A stretch of 64,000 nucleotides of DNA from Pirellula staleyi DSM 6068 (GCF_000025185.1 NC_013720.1:434001-498000); one strand, 5' to 3'; counted from the stretch's first letter, positions 52,699 to 62,962 are shown. Notes: generated by a model not told the origin, from the letters alone. Program-made: numbers and translations.

Positions 52699-53523
52699 TC
52701 AGCTGCTGGCAAACGCGAGCAAGTCGGCGTTGAGCTGGTCTTTATGGGTGTCGGTAATGCCGTGCGGAGCACCGGAGTACACGATTAACTTTGCATGCGG
52801 CACCAGCCGCGCTGTAGCGCGACCGGCTGCCACAATGGGCACGATCTGATCGTCGTCGCCATGCACCACGAGTGTCGGGATGTCGAACTTTTTCAGATCT
52901 TCGCGGAAGTCGGTTTCTGAAAAGGCCTTGATACTGTCGTACGTATTCTTGTGCCCTCCCATCATCCCCTGCATCCAGAACGAATCAATCATCCCTTGCG
53001 ACGGATTGGTCCCTGGGCGATTGAATCCAAAGAACGGACCACTGGCGATATCGAGATACAGCTGCGATCGATCCTTGAGCGACCCGGCGCGAATCTCATC
53101 GAACACTTCCCGAGGCAAACCATCGGGGTTGGTGTCGGTCTTTAGCATGAGTGGCGGCACCGACGAAACGAGCGCCACCTTCGCGACACGCTGAGTGCCA
53201 TGACGTCCGATGTAGCGAGTTGCCTCGCCACCACCAGTCGAGAAACCGACAAGGATGATTTCTTTCAGATCGAGCGCCTCAACGAGTGTGGCGAGATCGT
53301 CGGCATAGGTGTCCATTTCGTTCCCATGCCAAGGCTGACTCGATCGGCCATGTCCACGGCGATCGTGCGCGATGCAGCGAAAGCCGTGCGATGCCAGGTG
53401 AAACATCTGCGACTCCCAGCTGTCGCTCGAGAGTGGCCAGCCGTGACAAAACACCACCGGCTGTCCCGCGCCCCAATCCTTGTAGTAGATGCTCGTCCCA
53501 TCCTGCATGATCATCGTGGCCAT
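52699..53523 (-). CDS. alpha/beta hydrolase, non-heme haloperoxidase-like
   Basis: A 274-residue cytoplasmic hydrolase of the cofactor-free haloperoxidase/esterase group. Features: [25 protein letters not shown] with the oxyanion [17 protein letters not shown], the nucleophile elbow [13 protein letters not shown] (catalytic Ser), [13 protein letters not shown] with the catalytic Asp, and [21 protein letters not shown] with the catalytic His. The length is typical. Such enzymes act as esterases or perhydrolases; the physiological substrate cannot be read from sequence. It converges with the SLATT gene. Confidence 0.93.
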   Translation of the reverse strand: MATMIMQDGTSIYYKDWGAGQPVVFCHGWPLSSDSWESQMFHLASHGFRCIAHDRRGHGRSSQPWHGNEMDTYADDLATLVEALDLKEIILVGFSTGGGEATRYIGRHGTQRVAKVALVSSVPPLMLKTDTNPDGLPREVFDEIRAGSLKDRSQLYLDIASGPFFGFNRPGTNPSQGMIDSFWMQGMMGGHKNTYDSIKAFSETDFREDLKKFDIPTLVVHGDDDQIVPIVAAGRATARLVPHAKLIVYSGAPHGITDTHKDQLNADLLAFASS

Positions 53524-53622
53524 CGCTTCATCTCACTTCGCTGGCTAGAGTTTGCAAGTCGTCTCTCACTCGAGCTTAACCGATTGGAGTGTCACGCGTG
53601 GCAAGACTTCGCCCCACACGCA

Positions 53623-54270
53623 CTAGTGGCTCTCGCCACTACTGCTGTGGCTGGCTACTGGTGGATGGAGCATCCGCTCGGTAAGTGCTAAGGCAATAGC
53701 GGAGAAAAGGAAGGTGGCATGGATGATTACTTGCCACATCACCAGATTCTCGGGATGCTGCATCGCTTCGACGTTTTGAATGGCAACAGCCGCCTGCTCG
53801 ACCATCTCCGATGCGTGGTGGGTCGACTCTGCATGCGAGTGAGCTTCCTGGCCACCAGTGCGTAAGATATGCCCGAGTTCGATAAAGGTCTTGAGGAGAT
53901 GAATACCCGAGACCCCTACGAGTGACGCGGCCAGTTTGATCTTCAGCGTGTTCGCATTGGTGTGATCGAGCCACTCGGGCCGATCAGGATGAGAATCGAG
54001 ATCGATCTTGCTAATGAACATCGTATAGCCGCCGATGATCACTACGTACACCAGATTGAGCACCATCGAAACGTCTACGAGCCCGAGAATCGCGAGCAGC
54101 ATCGCCTCTTCGGTGAGCTGGTTCACCTCCATACAAAGGTGCACCACTTCCATCACGAACTTATAGCAGTAGAGGCAGGATGCTACGATCAACCCGAGGT
54201 ACAGCGGCATCTGTAGCCAACGGCTCGCAAAAATCGAATTCTCGATCAATCGTTCTAAACGGCTTGTCAT
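53623..54270 (-). CDS. UPF0114 (YqhA) family membrane protein
   Basis: A 215-residue inner-membrane protein. It begins with the family signature (ENSIFASRWLQMPLYLGLIVASCLYCYKF) and has four predicted membrane segments (about 20-40, 60-82, 115-132, 180-200); the loop HTNANTLKIKLAASLVGVSGIHLLKTFI is typical. An inserted His-rich linker (GGQEAHSHAESTHHASEMVEQA, about 138-160) is not common in the family and could bind a metal. Function unknown. Its ATG is at 54270. Followed downstream by about 100 bases before the hydrolase gene. Confidence 0.88.
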   Translation of the reverse strand: MTSRLERLIENSIFASRWLQMPLYLGLIVASCLYCYKFVMEVVHLCMEVNQLTEEAMLLAILGLVDVSMVLNLVYVVIIGGYTMFISKIDLDSHPDRPEWLDHTNANTLKIKLAASLVGVSGIHLLKTFIELGHILRTGGQEAHSHAESTHHASEMVEQAAVAIQNVEAMQHPENLVMWQVIIHATFLFSAIALALTERMLHPPVASHSSSGESH

Positions 54271-54441
54271 GGATTACTTCCTTGGGATGCGATATTTCGC
54301 GCCCAATTTAGTGGAACAATCCAAGCGAGAATACCCTGCCAACGACGGGAATATGGATTGATTCCGCGCAGCAACCGTTCAGCCCGAGAAGCGCTCTCGC
54401 TTAACTACAATTCGCTCGACGAATCGAGGAACAGACGATCA

Positions 54442-56496
54442 TTACCCCAGCAGTTTGGCGCTGAGCTGGGTGGTGGCGGCGGCGATGAGGCGATCGCGAA
54501 TGGTGTCGGCTTCGGCGGCGGTGAGGGTGCCGTCGGTCCCGCGGAGCGAGAAGCTGAAGAGAATCCGCTTCTTGTTTTCGCCATCGCGCGCGGTGTCGCG
54601 GTAGGTATCGCGATACTCGAGCGTTTCGAGCGCCGGTCCAGCAGCAGCGCGAACGACCGATTCGAGCTGTTGCCACCGCAGCGGCTCGTCGACAATCAAG
54701 TTCACGTCGCGCGTCGTGGCGGGATAGGGACTCAGCGGCGAGAACTTTGCAATCTTCACCGCATGCTTGGCGAGGAGGCTCAAACTAATCTCCAGCACCG
54801 TTGTTTTTTCGCGCAGGCCGAACGTCTTAAGCCCTTCCGCTGATAGCGAACCAATCACGCCGAGCAGCTGGCCATCGAGGTGTAAGGCGACGTACTGATA
54901 GCGCGTCATCAGCGGATGTTTCAGATCGCTGATCGTGATCTTCGCAGCTGGATTGATTGCCTCAACGAGCGATTCGGCGACACCCTTCACACTCAAAAAA
55001 TCACCGCCGCTCACAGCAGTGAGGGTCCACTGCTCTTGGGGAAGTCGTGGTACCGTGGTGGCAGCACTGTCGCTGGCTACGAGTGCATCGGAGAGATAGA
55101 TCCGCGCGGTCTCGAACAGCTGACAATCGGGATTCGAGAGCGATTCGTTAATCCGCCGCGCGTCGAGCAGCGAAGGTATTACACTGCGCCGCAAACGATC
55201 GGCACCTTTAAGCATCGGCGTGGCTGCAACCAGCGGCTCGGCTGTGCTCCAAGGCGAAATCGTGTTCGACCAACTCTCGGGGACCACGCTGGCGGTGAGG
55301 GCTTCACTATAGCCACTACCGGTCATCACGCTGCGAACCTTTTCAAGCACGCGATCAGCATCCGATTTGTGCGACGCTGCCATCGGCACGCGGGCATCTT
55401 CGGGAATATGCTCGTAGCCATGAATGCGGGCAACTTCCTCGACCAGATCGATCTCGCGCGTCAGATCACGCCGCCACGAAGGAGCAATGGTGGTGATCGA
55501 TTCAGTGCTGAGATTCTGCTCGGTGCAGCCGAGCGCGGTGATGATGCGGCGAATCTCCGTCGGCGCGATTTCAATTCCCAGCACTCGCTTTACTTGCGAG
55601 AAGCGAAGCGTCACCGCAGGCTGTTTTGGATTAGCAATGCTGACATCCACGACACCTTCGGCCAGTTCGCCACCGGCGAGATCGATCAATAGCTCGGCAC
55701 AGCGGCGGCTGGCCCAGTCGACTCCTTCGGGATCGACACCGCGCTCGAAGCGGTACGACGAGGGACTCTTAAGTGTCAGTTTGCGCGCCGTTGTGCGGAC
55801 ACTCAGTGGCGCGAAACGAGCAGCTTCGATCACGATGTCGCGTGTCCCCTCAGAGACTTCGCTATCGGCACCACCCATCACACCAGCGATGGCGATCGGC
55901 TTCTCGCCATCGGCAATCACGCACATCGCAGGATCAAGTGCATAGCTACGATGATCGATCGCGGTGATCGTTTCGCCACTCTTCGCCCGGCGGACAATGA
56001 TCGTTTGTTTGGCAAGCTTCGCCAGATCGAACGCGTGCAAAGGCTGGCCACATTCCATCAGCACGTAGTTGGTGATGTCGACCACGTTGTTCACCACGCC
56101 GATGCCGAGCGTACGTAGACGCGACTGCATCCATTCCGGTGACGGTTTGATCTTCACGCCACGAACGACGCGCGCGATGTACTGCGGCGCGAGGTCGGGA
56201 CATTCGACGATCACGTTCACGAGGCTGGTCGCGAGTGATTTGTCGCTCGACTTAGGCCTAGGATTAGGAATCGTGAGTGGCACGCCGTAGAGCACCGCAG
56301 CTTCGCGCGCGATGCCGTGATGTCCGAGGCAATCGGGGCGGTTGCTCGTAACTTCCAGATCGATGGCGAAATCGCCCCCGGCGACCTGCTCGGTCGATTC
56401 GTGATTCAGCCCCGCCATCATCAGGCGTGTGGCCAGCTCATCGGGCGTGACGCTGAGTTTGACGTAGTCGGCGAGCCAGTTCCAAGAGACGATCAT
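54442..56496 (-). CDS. pheT: phenylalanine-tRNA ligase beta subunit, short form
   Basis: Beta subunit of the heterotetramer that charges tRNA-Phe; it holds the editing site and the anticodon-binding B8 domain. It has 684 residues against about 790 in most bacteria. The N-terminus (MIVSWNWLADYVKLSVTPDELATRLMMAGL) goes within a few residues to FAIDLEVTSNRPDCLGHHGIAREAA, so the EMAP/OB-type tRNA-binding insertion (about 40-150 in E. coli) is missing. The B3/B4 editing region, B5 domain and C-terminal ferredoxin-like domain (FSPLSPYPATTRDVNLIVDE) are intact. It is 225 bases from pheS, with a MITE-like repeat in between. Confidence 0.94.
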   Translation of the reverse strand: MIVSWNWLADYVKLSVTPDELATRLMMAGLNHESTEQVAGGDFAIDLEVTSNRPDCLGHHGIAREAAVLYGVPLTIPNPRPKSSDKSLATSLVNVIVECPDLAPQYIARVVRGVKIKPSPEWMQSRLRTLGIGVVNNVVDITNYVLMECGQPLHAFDLAKLAKQTIIVRRAKSGETITAIDHRSYALDPAMCVIADGEKPIAIAGVMGGADSEVSEGTRDIVIEAARFAPLSVRTTARKLTLKSPSSYRFERGVDPEGVDWASRRCAELLIDLAGGELAEGVVDVSIANPKQPAVTLRFSQVKRVLGIEIAPTEIRRIITALGCTEQNLSTESITTIAPSWRRDLTREIDLVEEVARIHGYEHIPEDARVPMAASHKSDADRVLEKVRSVMTGSGYSEALTASVVPESWSNTISPWSTAEPLVAATPMLKGADRLRRSVIPSLLDARRINESLSNPDCQLFETARIYLSDALVASDSAATTVPRLPQEQWTLTAVSGGDFLSVKGVAESLVEAINPAAKITISDLKHPLMTRYQYVALHLDGQLLGVIGSLSAEGLKTFGLREKTTVLEISLSLLAKHAVKIAKFSPLSPYPATTRDVNLIVDEPLRWQQLESVVRAAAGPALETLEYRDTYRDTARDGENKKRILFSFSLRGTDGTLTAAEADTIRDRLIAAATTQLSAKLLG

Positions 56497-56561
56497 GATC
56501 GAGCACTACCGAAAAAGTTTGATTTGTAGGGCAGACTATCAATGGTTGTCAGGAGAGATTC

Positions 56562-56704
56562 GGGTGGCACTGCTGGCTTGTCCAGCAGTGAGCAGTTCAA
56601 GATGACATTGACAACTAGTTCTGACCACCTCGAGCCGTAGATCAATCTCTCAAAACTAACCTTTTGTGAGACTCGCACTGCTGGACAAGCCAGCAGTGCC
56701 ACCC
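56562..56704. mobile_element. MITE-like element of family A repeats
   Basis: A 143-base unit bounded by perfect inverted 29-base ends (56562-56590 and 56676-56704); each end is itself a hairpin, CACTGCTGG-N5-CCAGCAGTG. AGATT stands near the left end (AGATTC then GGGTGG) and directly after the right end (CCACCC then AGATTT), which may be a target duplication. No coding capacity. It sits between pheS and pheT. Confidence 0.7.
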
Positions 56705-56721
56705 AGATTTCACCATGCACC

Positions 56722-57759
56722 CTAGAACTGCTGCAGGAAGCGGATGTCGTTTTTGTAGAACTCGCGAATGTCGGTGACGCCGTGACGTCGCATGCAAAGC
56801 CGCTCGATACCGAGACCAAATGCAAAGCCACTCACCTTTTCAGGATCGTAGCCGACCGCTCGTAGCACATTGGGATCGACCATTCCAGCGCCGCCGAATT
56901 CCATCCAGCGCTCGCCCCACTTCATGTCGACTTCAACACTTGGTTCGGTGAACGGGAAGAAGCTGGGGCGAAAACGAATCTGCACTTCCGGGCCCAAATA
57001 GCTGACGGCAAAAAGTCGCAGCACGCTTTTCAGGTCGGCCATCGTCACGCTGGTGTCGATCAGCAGGCCTTCCATCTGATGGAACATCGGGTAGTGGGTC
57101 GCATCGGCAGCATCGGGACGATAGACGCGCCCAAGCGAGATGATGCGAATCGGTGGCTGGCGATTCTCCATCACACGGATCTGCACGGTGCTAGTTTGAC
57201 TACGCAGCAGTAGCGGACTTGCCGTGGGTGCGGCGACCGGGCCGGACTGCGTGGCGACCGACAGGTAGAAGTTGTCGAGCGGATCGCGTGCCGGATGTTC
57301 GAGCGGGATGTTGAGCGCTTCGAAGTTGTGATAGTCGTCTTCGATCTCCGGGCCATCGGCGACCGAGAAACCGAGACGACCCATGATGTCCTTAAGTTCG
57401 TCGATCGTTTGCGAGAGTGGGTGCAAACGTCCGAGGCGCACACGGCGACCAGGAAGCGTGGGATCGGGAAGTGGTCCGGAGGGAGCAACTTCTTCGCGCG
57501 CTTTGAGATCAGCGGATGCCTTCTCAAACGCGGCTTCGATCGCTTGCTTGGCTTCGTTGAAGCGTTTGCCAGCGCCGGGCTTGTCTTCCTTGGCGACTTG
57601 GCCGAGCCCCTTTTGGGCGTCCTTGAGCTTTCCCGATTTTGCCCCGAGGAACTCGATGCGAGCCTCTTCGAGAGCGGCGGGAGACGTAGCTGCCGAGAAG
57701 GCTGCGACGGCAGCGGCTTCGAGAGCATCGAGCTGGCTAGTGAAGTCGGCGAGTTGCAT
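56722..57759 (-). CDS. pheS: phenylalanine-tRNA ligase alpha subunit
   Basis: Catalytic subunit, activating Phe and charging tRNA-Phe. It has 345 residues, of normal length. A helical coiled-coil arm (about 1-85) precedes the class II core. Motif 2 appears as [29 protein letters not shown], motif 3 as [25 protein letters not shown], and motif 1 lies around [22 protein letters not shown] 57759 gives the usual N-terminus; the open frame continues to 57816. It follows rplT by about 290 bases and precedes pheT, the common rpmI-rplT-pheS-pheT order. Confidence 0.96.
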   Translation of the reverse strand: MQLADFTSQLDALEAAAVAAFSAATSPAALEEARIEFLGAKSGKLKDAQKGLGQVAKEDKPGAGKRFNEAKQAIEAAFEKASADLKAREEVAPSGPLPDPTLPGRRVRLGRLHPLSQTIDELKDIMGRLGFSVADGPEIEDDYHNFEALNIPLEHPARDPLDNFYLSVATQSGPVAAPTASPLLLRSQTSTVQIRVMENRQPPIRIISLGRVYRPDAADATHYPMFHQMEGLLIDTSVTMADLKSVLRLFAVSYLGPEVQIRFRPSFFPFTEPSVEVDMKWGERWMEFGGAGMVDPNVLRAVGYDPEKVSGFAFGLGIERLCMRRHGVTDIREFYKNDIRFLQQF

Positions 57760-58052
57760 GATCGTGGCCTGCCAGTGAAGCGCCTTGGCAAAAACCAATC
57801 GCTCGTCGCTGAGCACACCCCGCTGCGAGTTCGTGGCCCCGATGGAGTGGCCCGCGATCTTGGCTATGTGTGCCGCTGCCGACCCAAGCTATCGTGCCGG
57901 AGGCGAAGATTGCACGAGGAAACAGCCGCGTTGCTATTTCCTCAGGCGTAGAGAGACATCGTGGGACCTCGCGCGGTTCACGCCGCTGCGACATGTTTCG
58001 CAGTAGCGTGCGGACGAGGGCTATACATCAGAACCGAGCGATCGTGAAAGCC

Positions 58053-58427
58053 TTAGGCTTCGATCTTCTTGGCACTGATGAGAGCGTCTTTCACCAAAGC
58101 GAACACGGCATCGAAAGCTGCTGGATCGCAAACGGCGATTTCCGACAGGCTCTTGCGATCGAGTTCGATCTTGGCCATGCCCATCCCGTAGATGAACTGG
58201 CTATAGCGGAGACCACGCTCGCGGCAAGCGGCATTCAGACGAATGATCCAGAGCTTGCGGAACTCACGCTTCTTGGCGCGTCGATCGCGAAACGCGAAAT
58301 CGCCGGCGCGGAGCAGCGTCTCCTTGATCGTACGGAGCAGCTTGCGACGGCCGCCGACGTATCCCTTGGCTCGTTTACGAAGACGTTTGTTAGCTCGCGT
58401 ACGAGCTGAACCCTTCATGGCACGCAT
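58053..58427 (-). CDS. rplT: ribosomal protein L20
   Basis: Assembly protein of the large subunit binding 23S rRNA. It has 124 residues, very basic: an N-terminal tail (RTRANKRLRKRAKGYVGGRRKLLRTIKETLLRAG) and a globular part (FRKLWIIRLNAACRERGLRYSQFIYGMGMAKIELDRKSLSEIA). ATG 58427 aligns with the family N-terminus, while an ATG at 58418 would drop three residues. In other bacteria L20 also represses its own operon by binding the leader; no such site is obvious here. It follows rpmI with a 255-base spacer, longer than usual. Confidence 0.96.
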   Translation of the reverse strand: MRAMKGSARTRANKRLRKRAKGYVGGRRKLLRTIKETLLRAGDFAFRDRRAKKREFRKLWIIRLNAACRERGLRYSQFIYGMGMAKIELDRKSLSEIAVCDPAAFDAVFALVKDALISAKKIEA

Positions 58428-58682
58428 GGAAGTAATCTTTCAATCGGTGGTACCCCTAGGCCTTTGGCAACCGCCAAATGTTCGTCGCCCGTGTACGCAT
58501 CGCTTGGCCAGTCGTCGCGAAGAGGCTCATTTCGATGAGCGTTCGAAACAACCGCCGATTTTGGAATAGCCCGCGAGACTGTTTTGGGCACCTTCGTTGA
58601 GGTGAGCGAAAACTTGTCTTGCTACTCCGTGGGTCGATCTCAGTCGTTAGTTTTCGCAGGACAGGATCTGTCCCGCAAACCA

Positions 58683-58886
58683 CTACAAGCTGTAGGCGCC
58701 CAGGGCTGCGACGATTTGGTGCGACATCGTGGTCTCGAGCACGCGTGTGCCACGGAGGTTACGACGGCGCTTCTTCGACCGACGGGTGGCCAAGTGACTC
58801 GTCCCAGCAGCGCGGTGCTTGATCTTACCGCGGGCCGTGAGGCGGAATCGCTTCTTGGTACCCTTATGGGTCTTCATCTTGGGCAT
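58683..58886 (-). CDS. rpmI: ribosomal protein L35
   Basis: A 67-residue protein of the large subunit. It begins PKMKTHKGTKKRFRLTARGKIKHRAAGTSHL, the L35 signature, and ends with a short non-conserved tail. It is first of the rpmI-rplT-pheS-pheT set. infC, which commonly precedes rpmI, is not upstream here: the next 560 bases hold no gene and are followed by the lipoprotein gene. Confidence 0.96.
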   Translation of the reverse strand: MPKMKTHKGTKKRFRLTARGKIKHRAAGTSHLATRRSKKRRRNLRGTRVLETTMSHQIVAALGAYSL

Positions 58887-59449
58887 GACAACAACTCCCT
58901 GGCCGGGGTTCCAAAGCGGAACGCAAGGCCGTCAGTTCCGCTTCTTCTGATGCGCACCGCGCACGCGGCGAGCGCAAGAACAAGCGGAGTATCGGAAATT
59001 CGGAAGCCCCGCATTGTAGATTTCCCCCCGCCAACGCAAAAGGGGGAACAGGGAAGAAAAGGGGCAGGATTCAAGGGACTTGGGTCGAGAGGCGGGAGAT
59101 GAGGGAGCAACCTCGCCACAACTACTTTAACTGATTGCACTTATGCCTCGACTACAACTCTCGCCACGGTTTGCAAGGCATTCTAGAATGCCAACACAAC
59201 TCTTTTTTCTGCAGATACTTACGACAACAAACGAGCTAATCCTCTGCCACAGTCAGCAGATCACAAATCCGCCAACAACCGCTTGACGACATCCATTCTG
59301 AGCCAACGAGCAGGTCGGCCAAAAGCGTAGACGACCAACAGCACTTATGCTCGCAAGTCGACAACGAATTCACGCGAGCTCGATGGCATTGCAGAATGCC
59401 GACCGAGCTCGCAGAACCTGAATGGGGTCTCTTTTCTTACTCCGCCAGC
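58887..59449. other. intergenic region with two related palindromes
   Basis: No gene is visible in 563 bases. The palindrome GGCATTC-TA-GAATGCC (59177-59192) and a near copy GGCATTGCAGAATGCC (59385-59400) share the outer arms. The first is followed 10 bases later by TTTTTTCT on the plus strand. It is the upstream region of rpmI, so the operon promoter should lie in it, but I cannot point to a convincing one. Confidence 0.5.
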
Positions 59450-62400
59450 CTACGGAAGAATCTGAGCAGGCAAGCCTGGCGGAAGTTGCTCTAGTCCGCC
59501 ACCTTGCTCGCCCGCACCTAGGACAGCATCGAGGCAAGGCAGCACGATGTTGGCCCCACCAGCAGCTGGAGGCGATTGTGCGGCTGGCTTTTCGCAACCG
59601 CACGGCGTAACCGACACTTCGATGCTATCGAGCATCTTCACCACGGTCGCGTTTCCGAACACCAAATAGCCGGTGATTTTCAACGTGAACTTGCCATCCT
59701 TCGAGAGCGGCTGCACTTCTCTCATCTTGGAGTTAACCGCGCCCCTTAAATCACCCATACTGATAGTGCCAAAATACGAAGTGCCAGTAGCGACCGCGAC
59801 ATCAATTTCTTTGGTATACAAAGCCGCCGCACTATCGGGCTTGAAGGTCAACGCTGTTCCATCACCAGCAGTCGCCGTGATCTCTGCAATCAACTTCACC
59901 TTCCCATCATTCACAAAGAAACGATCGTTCTCTGTGCTAACAATAACAGGATTAGGTTCTTTACCAATAACTTGAAAACCGTCTGGATCACAGCAGAAGT
60001 ACAGAGCACCTAGAGATTTGGTATTGAGGAAGCTAAATCCCTTGGGCGCTGGCGCGGCGGGTTTCGAGGGAGTGACACTAACAAATAATGGATTCGAAAG
60101 ACCAGCGGGGGTGCCGACACGCACCTCAAACCCTTGATCGATCGAGTGACTCTTGTTGAGCTTGGTAACTTTCACACGCAACAACTCGCGACTGATCACC
60201 TCCAACTCGCCTGTTGGATTCTCGGAGGCTCCGAGGAAGTGACTTTCTTGACCACCGACGATCACGTGCGTCAGCGTTGGATGGAAGTTCTTTCCGGTTA
60301 GAAAGAATGAAGCTTCAGACGTTGTCGGGGCACCACCTTCTTTGGCAGGTGGGGAATCGGCCTGTAGATACGACAGCCCATAGGTTCCGGTGATTTGTGG
60401 CTTCAGCTGCACGTCTCCCTTACTGAAGAGCGCGGTGCCACTTTGCTCATACTCATAAGGAACATCAACAATGTGCGTCTGCATACCAAGCATCTGTTCG
60501 AGTTGATCGACGCGGCTGACCATTCGCTGAATATCGCCCGGGCGATAACAACCATCATCACTCAAGTTACCCAAACACATTTTCATCTGATGGACTCGAC
60601 CACCCTGGGCGATCATTTCTTCGTAGCTACGTTTGGTAACTCCTGGATGGGCTATGCTCTCCCAGTTGGTAGTAACATCAAAACTCACTTCAGTAACAAA
60701 GCTAGGCATTGCAATCAGCACTTCACACTCGCGCATTCCTGGCTCGAGCTGACGATGCTTGAGATCGTAATGCTCGGTCGGCCCGGTTGACCAGATCGTT
60801 CGCACAAACGAGCCAATATTTGTCGATTCCGTTGGCGGAGCCTGAACACGGGGATAAAAGTACCAGCCAAATGTGTCGTTTCCATGCGAGAATCCGACGC
60901 AAGTGCGATTGAGGTCGATCGTCGCAACATCCAGCCCCAGCTGTCGGCTGTAAGCAAGCTTTTGCGCGGTATTAATGCGCCCTTTAGCTACACTATAAGC
61001 CAATGCCAATTGCATCTCGCGGCGGCGAGCAAAGGCATCATAGACATTCTGCTCTTCCACTTGTGGATCGATTGTAAAGACATGCAGCGGGAAAGCTTCG
61101 CGAACGATCGTGCGCCACAACTGCACTCGTGGTGAATTCGGGTCGGGAAGATCATTTTCTCGGTCGTGTGCATAGAACTGAACTTGGTTGTAACGCACCA
61201 TTTCAACTTCAGTTCGCGACACTTTGCCCTTCAGCTCCAGATCCTCCACAATCTTTAGCAGGTTTTGATTGAGAACACCTGATTGCAATGCAAGGCACCA
61301 GCTGACTGCTTGAAAATTGACATCCATTTTGGTTTCCGCAACATCTAAATGCCAATGGTCTTGATGACCCTTGACTTGGTCGATTTGACCTTTGGCGGTG
61401 CAGATCCCAGCTTCATGAATGATTTGCTGGCCTAGGGAGTAAACGTTCTGCGCCTCCATTGCCGAGTGCACCTGGCTTAGGTAGCTAAACAGAAACTCAC
61501 GAATTTCTTGCTCTTGTAAATCGAGCGGCTGATCACGGCGATACTTGTTGCTCTCTTCTAATTGGCAGTGCAATGACTGTAGGCATTTATCTCCAACAAG
61601 TCGCTGAAAGTTCCCAACTGGCGGTGCGGTGGGAGCGCCAGATGCTGATTCGACTGCTGCATCAGGTCTGTCTGCCATCTGTGACAGGCTGTGCTTCGCC
61701 GCGCCAATGGGAGCTTTGAGGGATTCAGCGGCCGTTTTTGCTTCTGGGGTCGACATGCCTCCGCTGAGAAGCGCAAAATGGTGGGCGATCAACTTTTTGA
61801 AGACACAATCGATTGCGTCTACGATGCTTTCATCGGCAGCTTCTTTATCTGCCTCGATTAATGCCTTGAGTTCAGCGATAGACGTTGTGAGAGCCGTTTT
61901 TGCATCCGATGCCGGAAGTTTACTCACGCCTTTCTCGATGTTGCCGACTTCCTCTTCGAAGTCTGCTTTAGCAGCTTTAACTTTCAGCTCGTGAGCTTGT
62001 TTCTGTTGCGCACTGCTAGCTGGGGCAAGAGCGCCCGTAGGTTGCGCATTTGCTTGGTGAGTCGCCGGTGCACCTGCGGTGGGGCATTTGTGCTTGTAGT
62101 CTCTCAGAATCGGTGTCAAAGCGTCTACTAGGTCGGCGATGACGAGCTTGGGGAAGGTGTAGCGGAGATGGGCTTCGTCGACTTCGAGTTGAGCGCGGAG
62201 GGAGACAACAGCGGAGTGGCCACGATGGGTTTCTCGACCGGGCAAAACCGAGACGGGAACGCGGAACTTATAAAGTCCATAACCTGCAGCTCGGCTGTTG
62301 TCGTCACCCATATGACGACGGCGAAGCGCTTGGCAAACATCAATATAGGTGGCGTGTTGTCGGGCCAGTTCCGTGGGTTCCACACCAATTCCACCACTAG

Positions 62401-62962
62401 CCGAAGGAGGTGCGGCAGCTTTGGCTTTCGAGATGAGATCAAATAGCGCAACGTCATCAATGTCGGCATAATGAGGATCGATCAGCGTTGGCACTATGGT
62501 GGTATTGTTTTGGGGTGCCGCTACTGCAGTTCCACCCGCAGGTGCAGCGCCGCCACCGAGCGATGCTGCAAAACTGGTTGAACTTTGAAATTCGGCACTA
62601 TCGCTGCGGGCGATGTAGGCTTGTAGGGTTTCATCAAACTTCTTGGTGCGCTGTGCCAGCTCAGCATCGAATTCTTGCAAGAAGTGCATCAAGTTGCCGT
62701 CGCCCCAAACATCGGGCTTTTTGACGGTGATCGTTCCGTCGCGACGCAGGTCGTCTTCAATGATGGTGAGATCGCGCGCAAAACCCATAATTGGGTCGAC
62801 TGCGGCCCGCGATTGCAGATCGGCATGACGACGCTTGAAAGTGGCGTCGACAGCAGTGCTGCGGTGCCGGCCGTCGGGCTGTCGTTGCCATGGATACGCA
62901 CAGCCTGCAAACAACAATGAAGTGGCCAGCAAAGCTGCTGCCAACATGCGGAACGAAATCAT
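59450..62962 (-). CDS. large lipoprotein of unknown function
   Basis: A 1,170-residue lipoprotein with lipobox LLFAGC (Cys 21). Residues about 40-330 have low similarity to anything I know (GFARDLTIIEDDLRRDGTITVKKPDVWG). A coiled-coil-like stretch follows (about 330-420, HELKVKAAKADFEEEVGNIEKG). Next is a large middle domain (about 470-830). An IPT/TIG-like immunoglobulin domain lies at about 880-980 (TSEASFFLTGKNFHPTLTHVIVGGQES, then LLRVKVTKL and FEVRVGTPAGLSNPLFVSVTP). The C-terminus is a beta-rich region ending in Gly/Pro-rich sequence. It may bind other surface molecules. The gene is more AT-rich than its neighbours. Confidence 0.8.
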   Translation of the reverse strand: MISFRMLAAALLATSLLFAGCAYPWQRQPDGRHRSTAVDATFKRRHADLQSRAAVDPIMGFARDLTIIEDDLRRDGTITVKKPDVWGDGNLMHFLQEFDAELAQRTKKFDETLQAYIARSDSAEFQSSTSFAASLGGGAAPAGGTAVAAPQNNTTIVPTLIDPHYADIDDVALFDLISKAKAAAPPSASGGIGVEPTELARQHATYIDVCQALRRRHMGDDNSRAAGYGLYKFRVPVSVLPGRETHRGHSAVVSLRAQLEVDEAHLRYTFPKLVIADLVDALTPILRDYKHKCPTAGAPATHQANAQPTGALAPASSAQQKQAHELKVKAAKADFEEEVGNIEKGVSKLPASDAKTALTTSIAELKALIEADKEAADESIVDAIDCVFKKLIAHHFALLSGGMSTPEAKTAAESLKAPIGAAKHSLSQMADRPDAAVESASGAPTAPPVGNFQRLVGDKCLQSLHCQLEESNKYRRDQPLDLQEQEIREFLFSYLSQVHSAMEAQNVYSLGQQIIHEAGICTAKGQIDQVKGHQDHWHLDVAETKMDVNFQAVSWCLALQSGVLNQNLLKIVEDLELKGKVSRTEVEMVRYNQVQFYAHDRENDLPDPNSPRVQLWRTIVREAFPLHVFTIDPQVEEQNVYDAFARRREMQLALAYSVAKGRINTAQKLAYSRQLGLDVATIDLNRTCVGFSHGNDTFGWYFYPRVQAPPTESTNIGSFVRTIWSTGPTEHYDLKHRQLEPGMRECEVLIAMPSFVTEVSFDVTTNWESIAHPGVTKRSYEEMIAQGGRVHQMKMCLGNLSDDGCYRPGDIQRMVSRVDQLEQMLGMQTHIVDVPYEYEQSGTALFSKGDVQLKPQITGTYGLSYLQADSPPAKEGGAPTTSEASFFLTGKNFHPTLTHVIVGGQESHFLGASENPTGELEVISRELLRVKVTKLNKSHSIDQGFEVRVGTPAGLSNPLFVSVTPSKPAAPAPKGFSFLNTKSLGALYFCCDPDGFQVIGKEPNPVIVSTENDRFFVNDGKVKLIAEITATAGDGTALTFKPDSAAALYTKEIDVAVATGTSYFGTISMGDLRGAVNSKMREVQPLSKDGKFTLKITGYLVFGNATVVKMLDSIEVSVTPCGCEKPAAQSPPAAGGANIVLPCLDAVLGAGEQGGGLEQLPPGLPAQILP

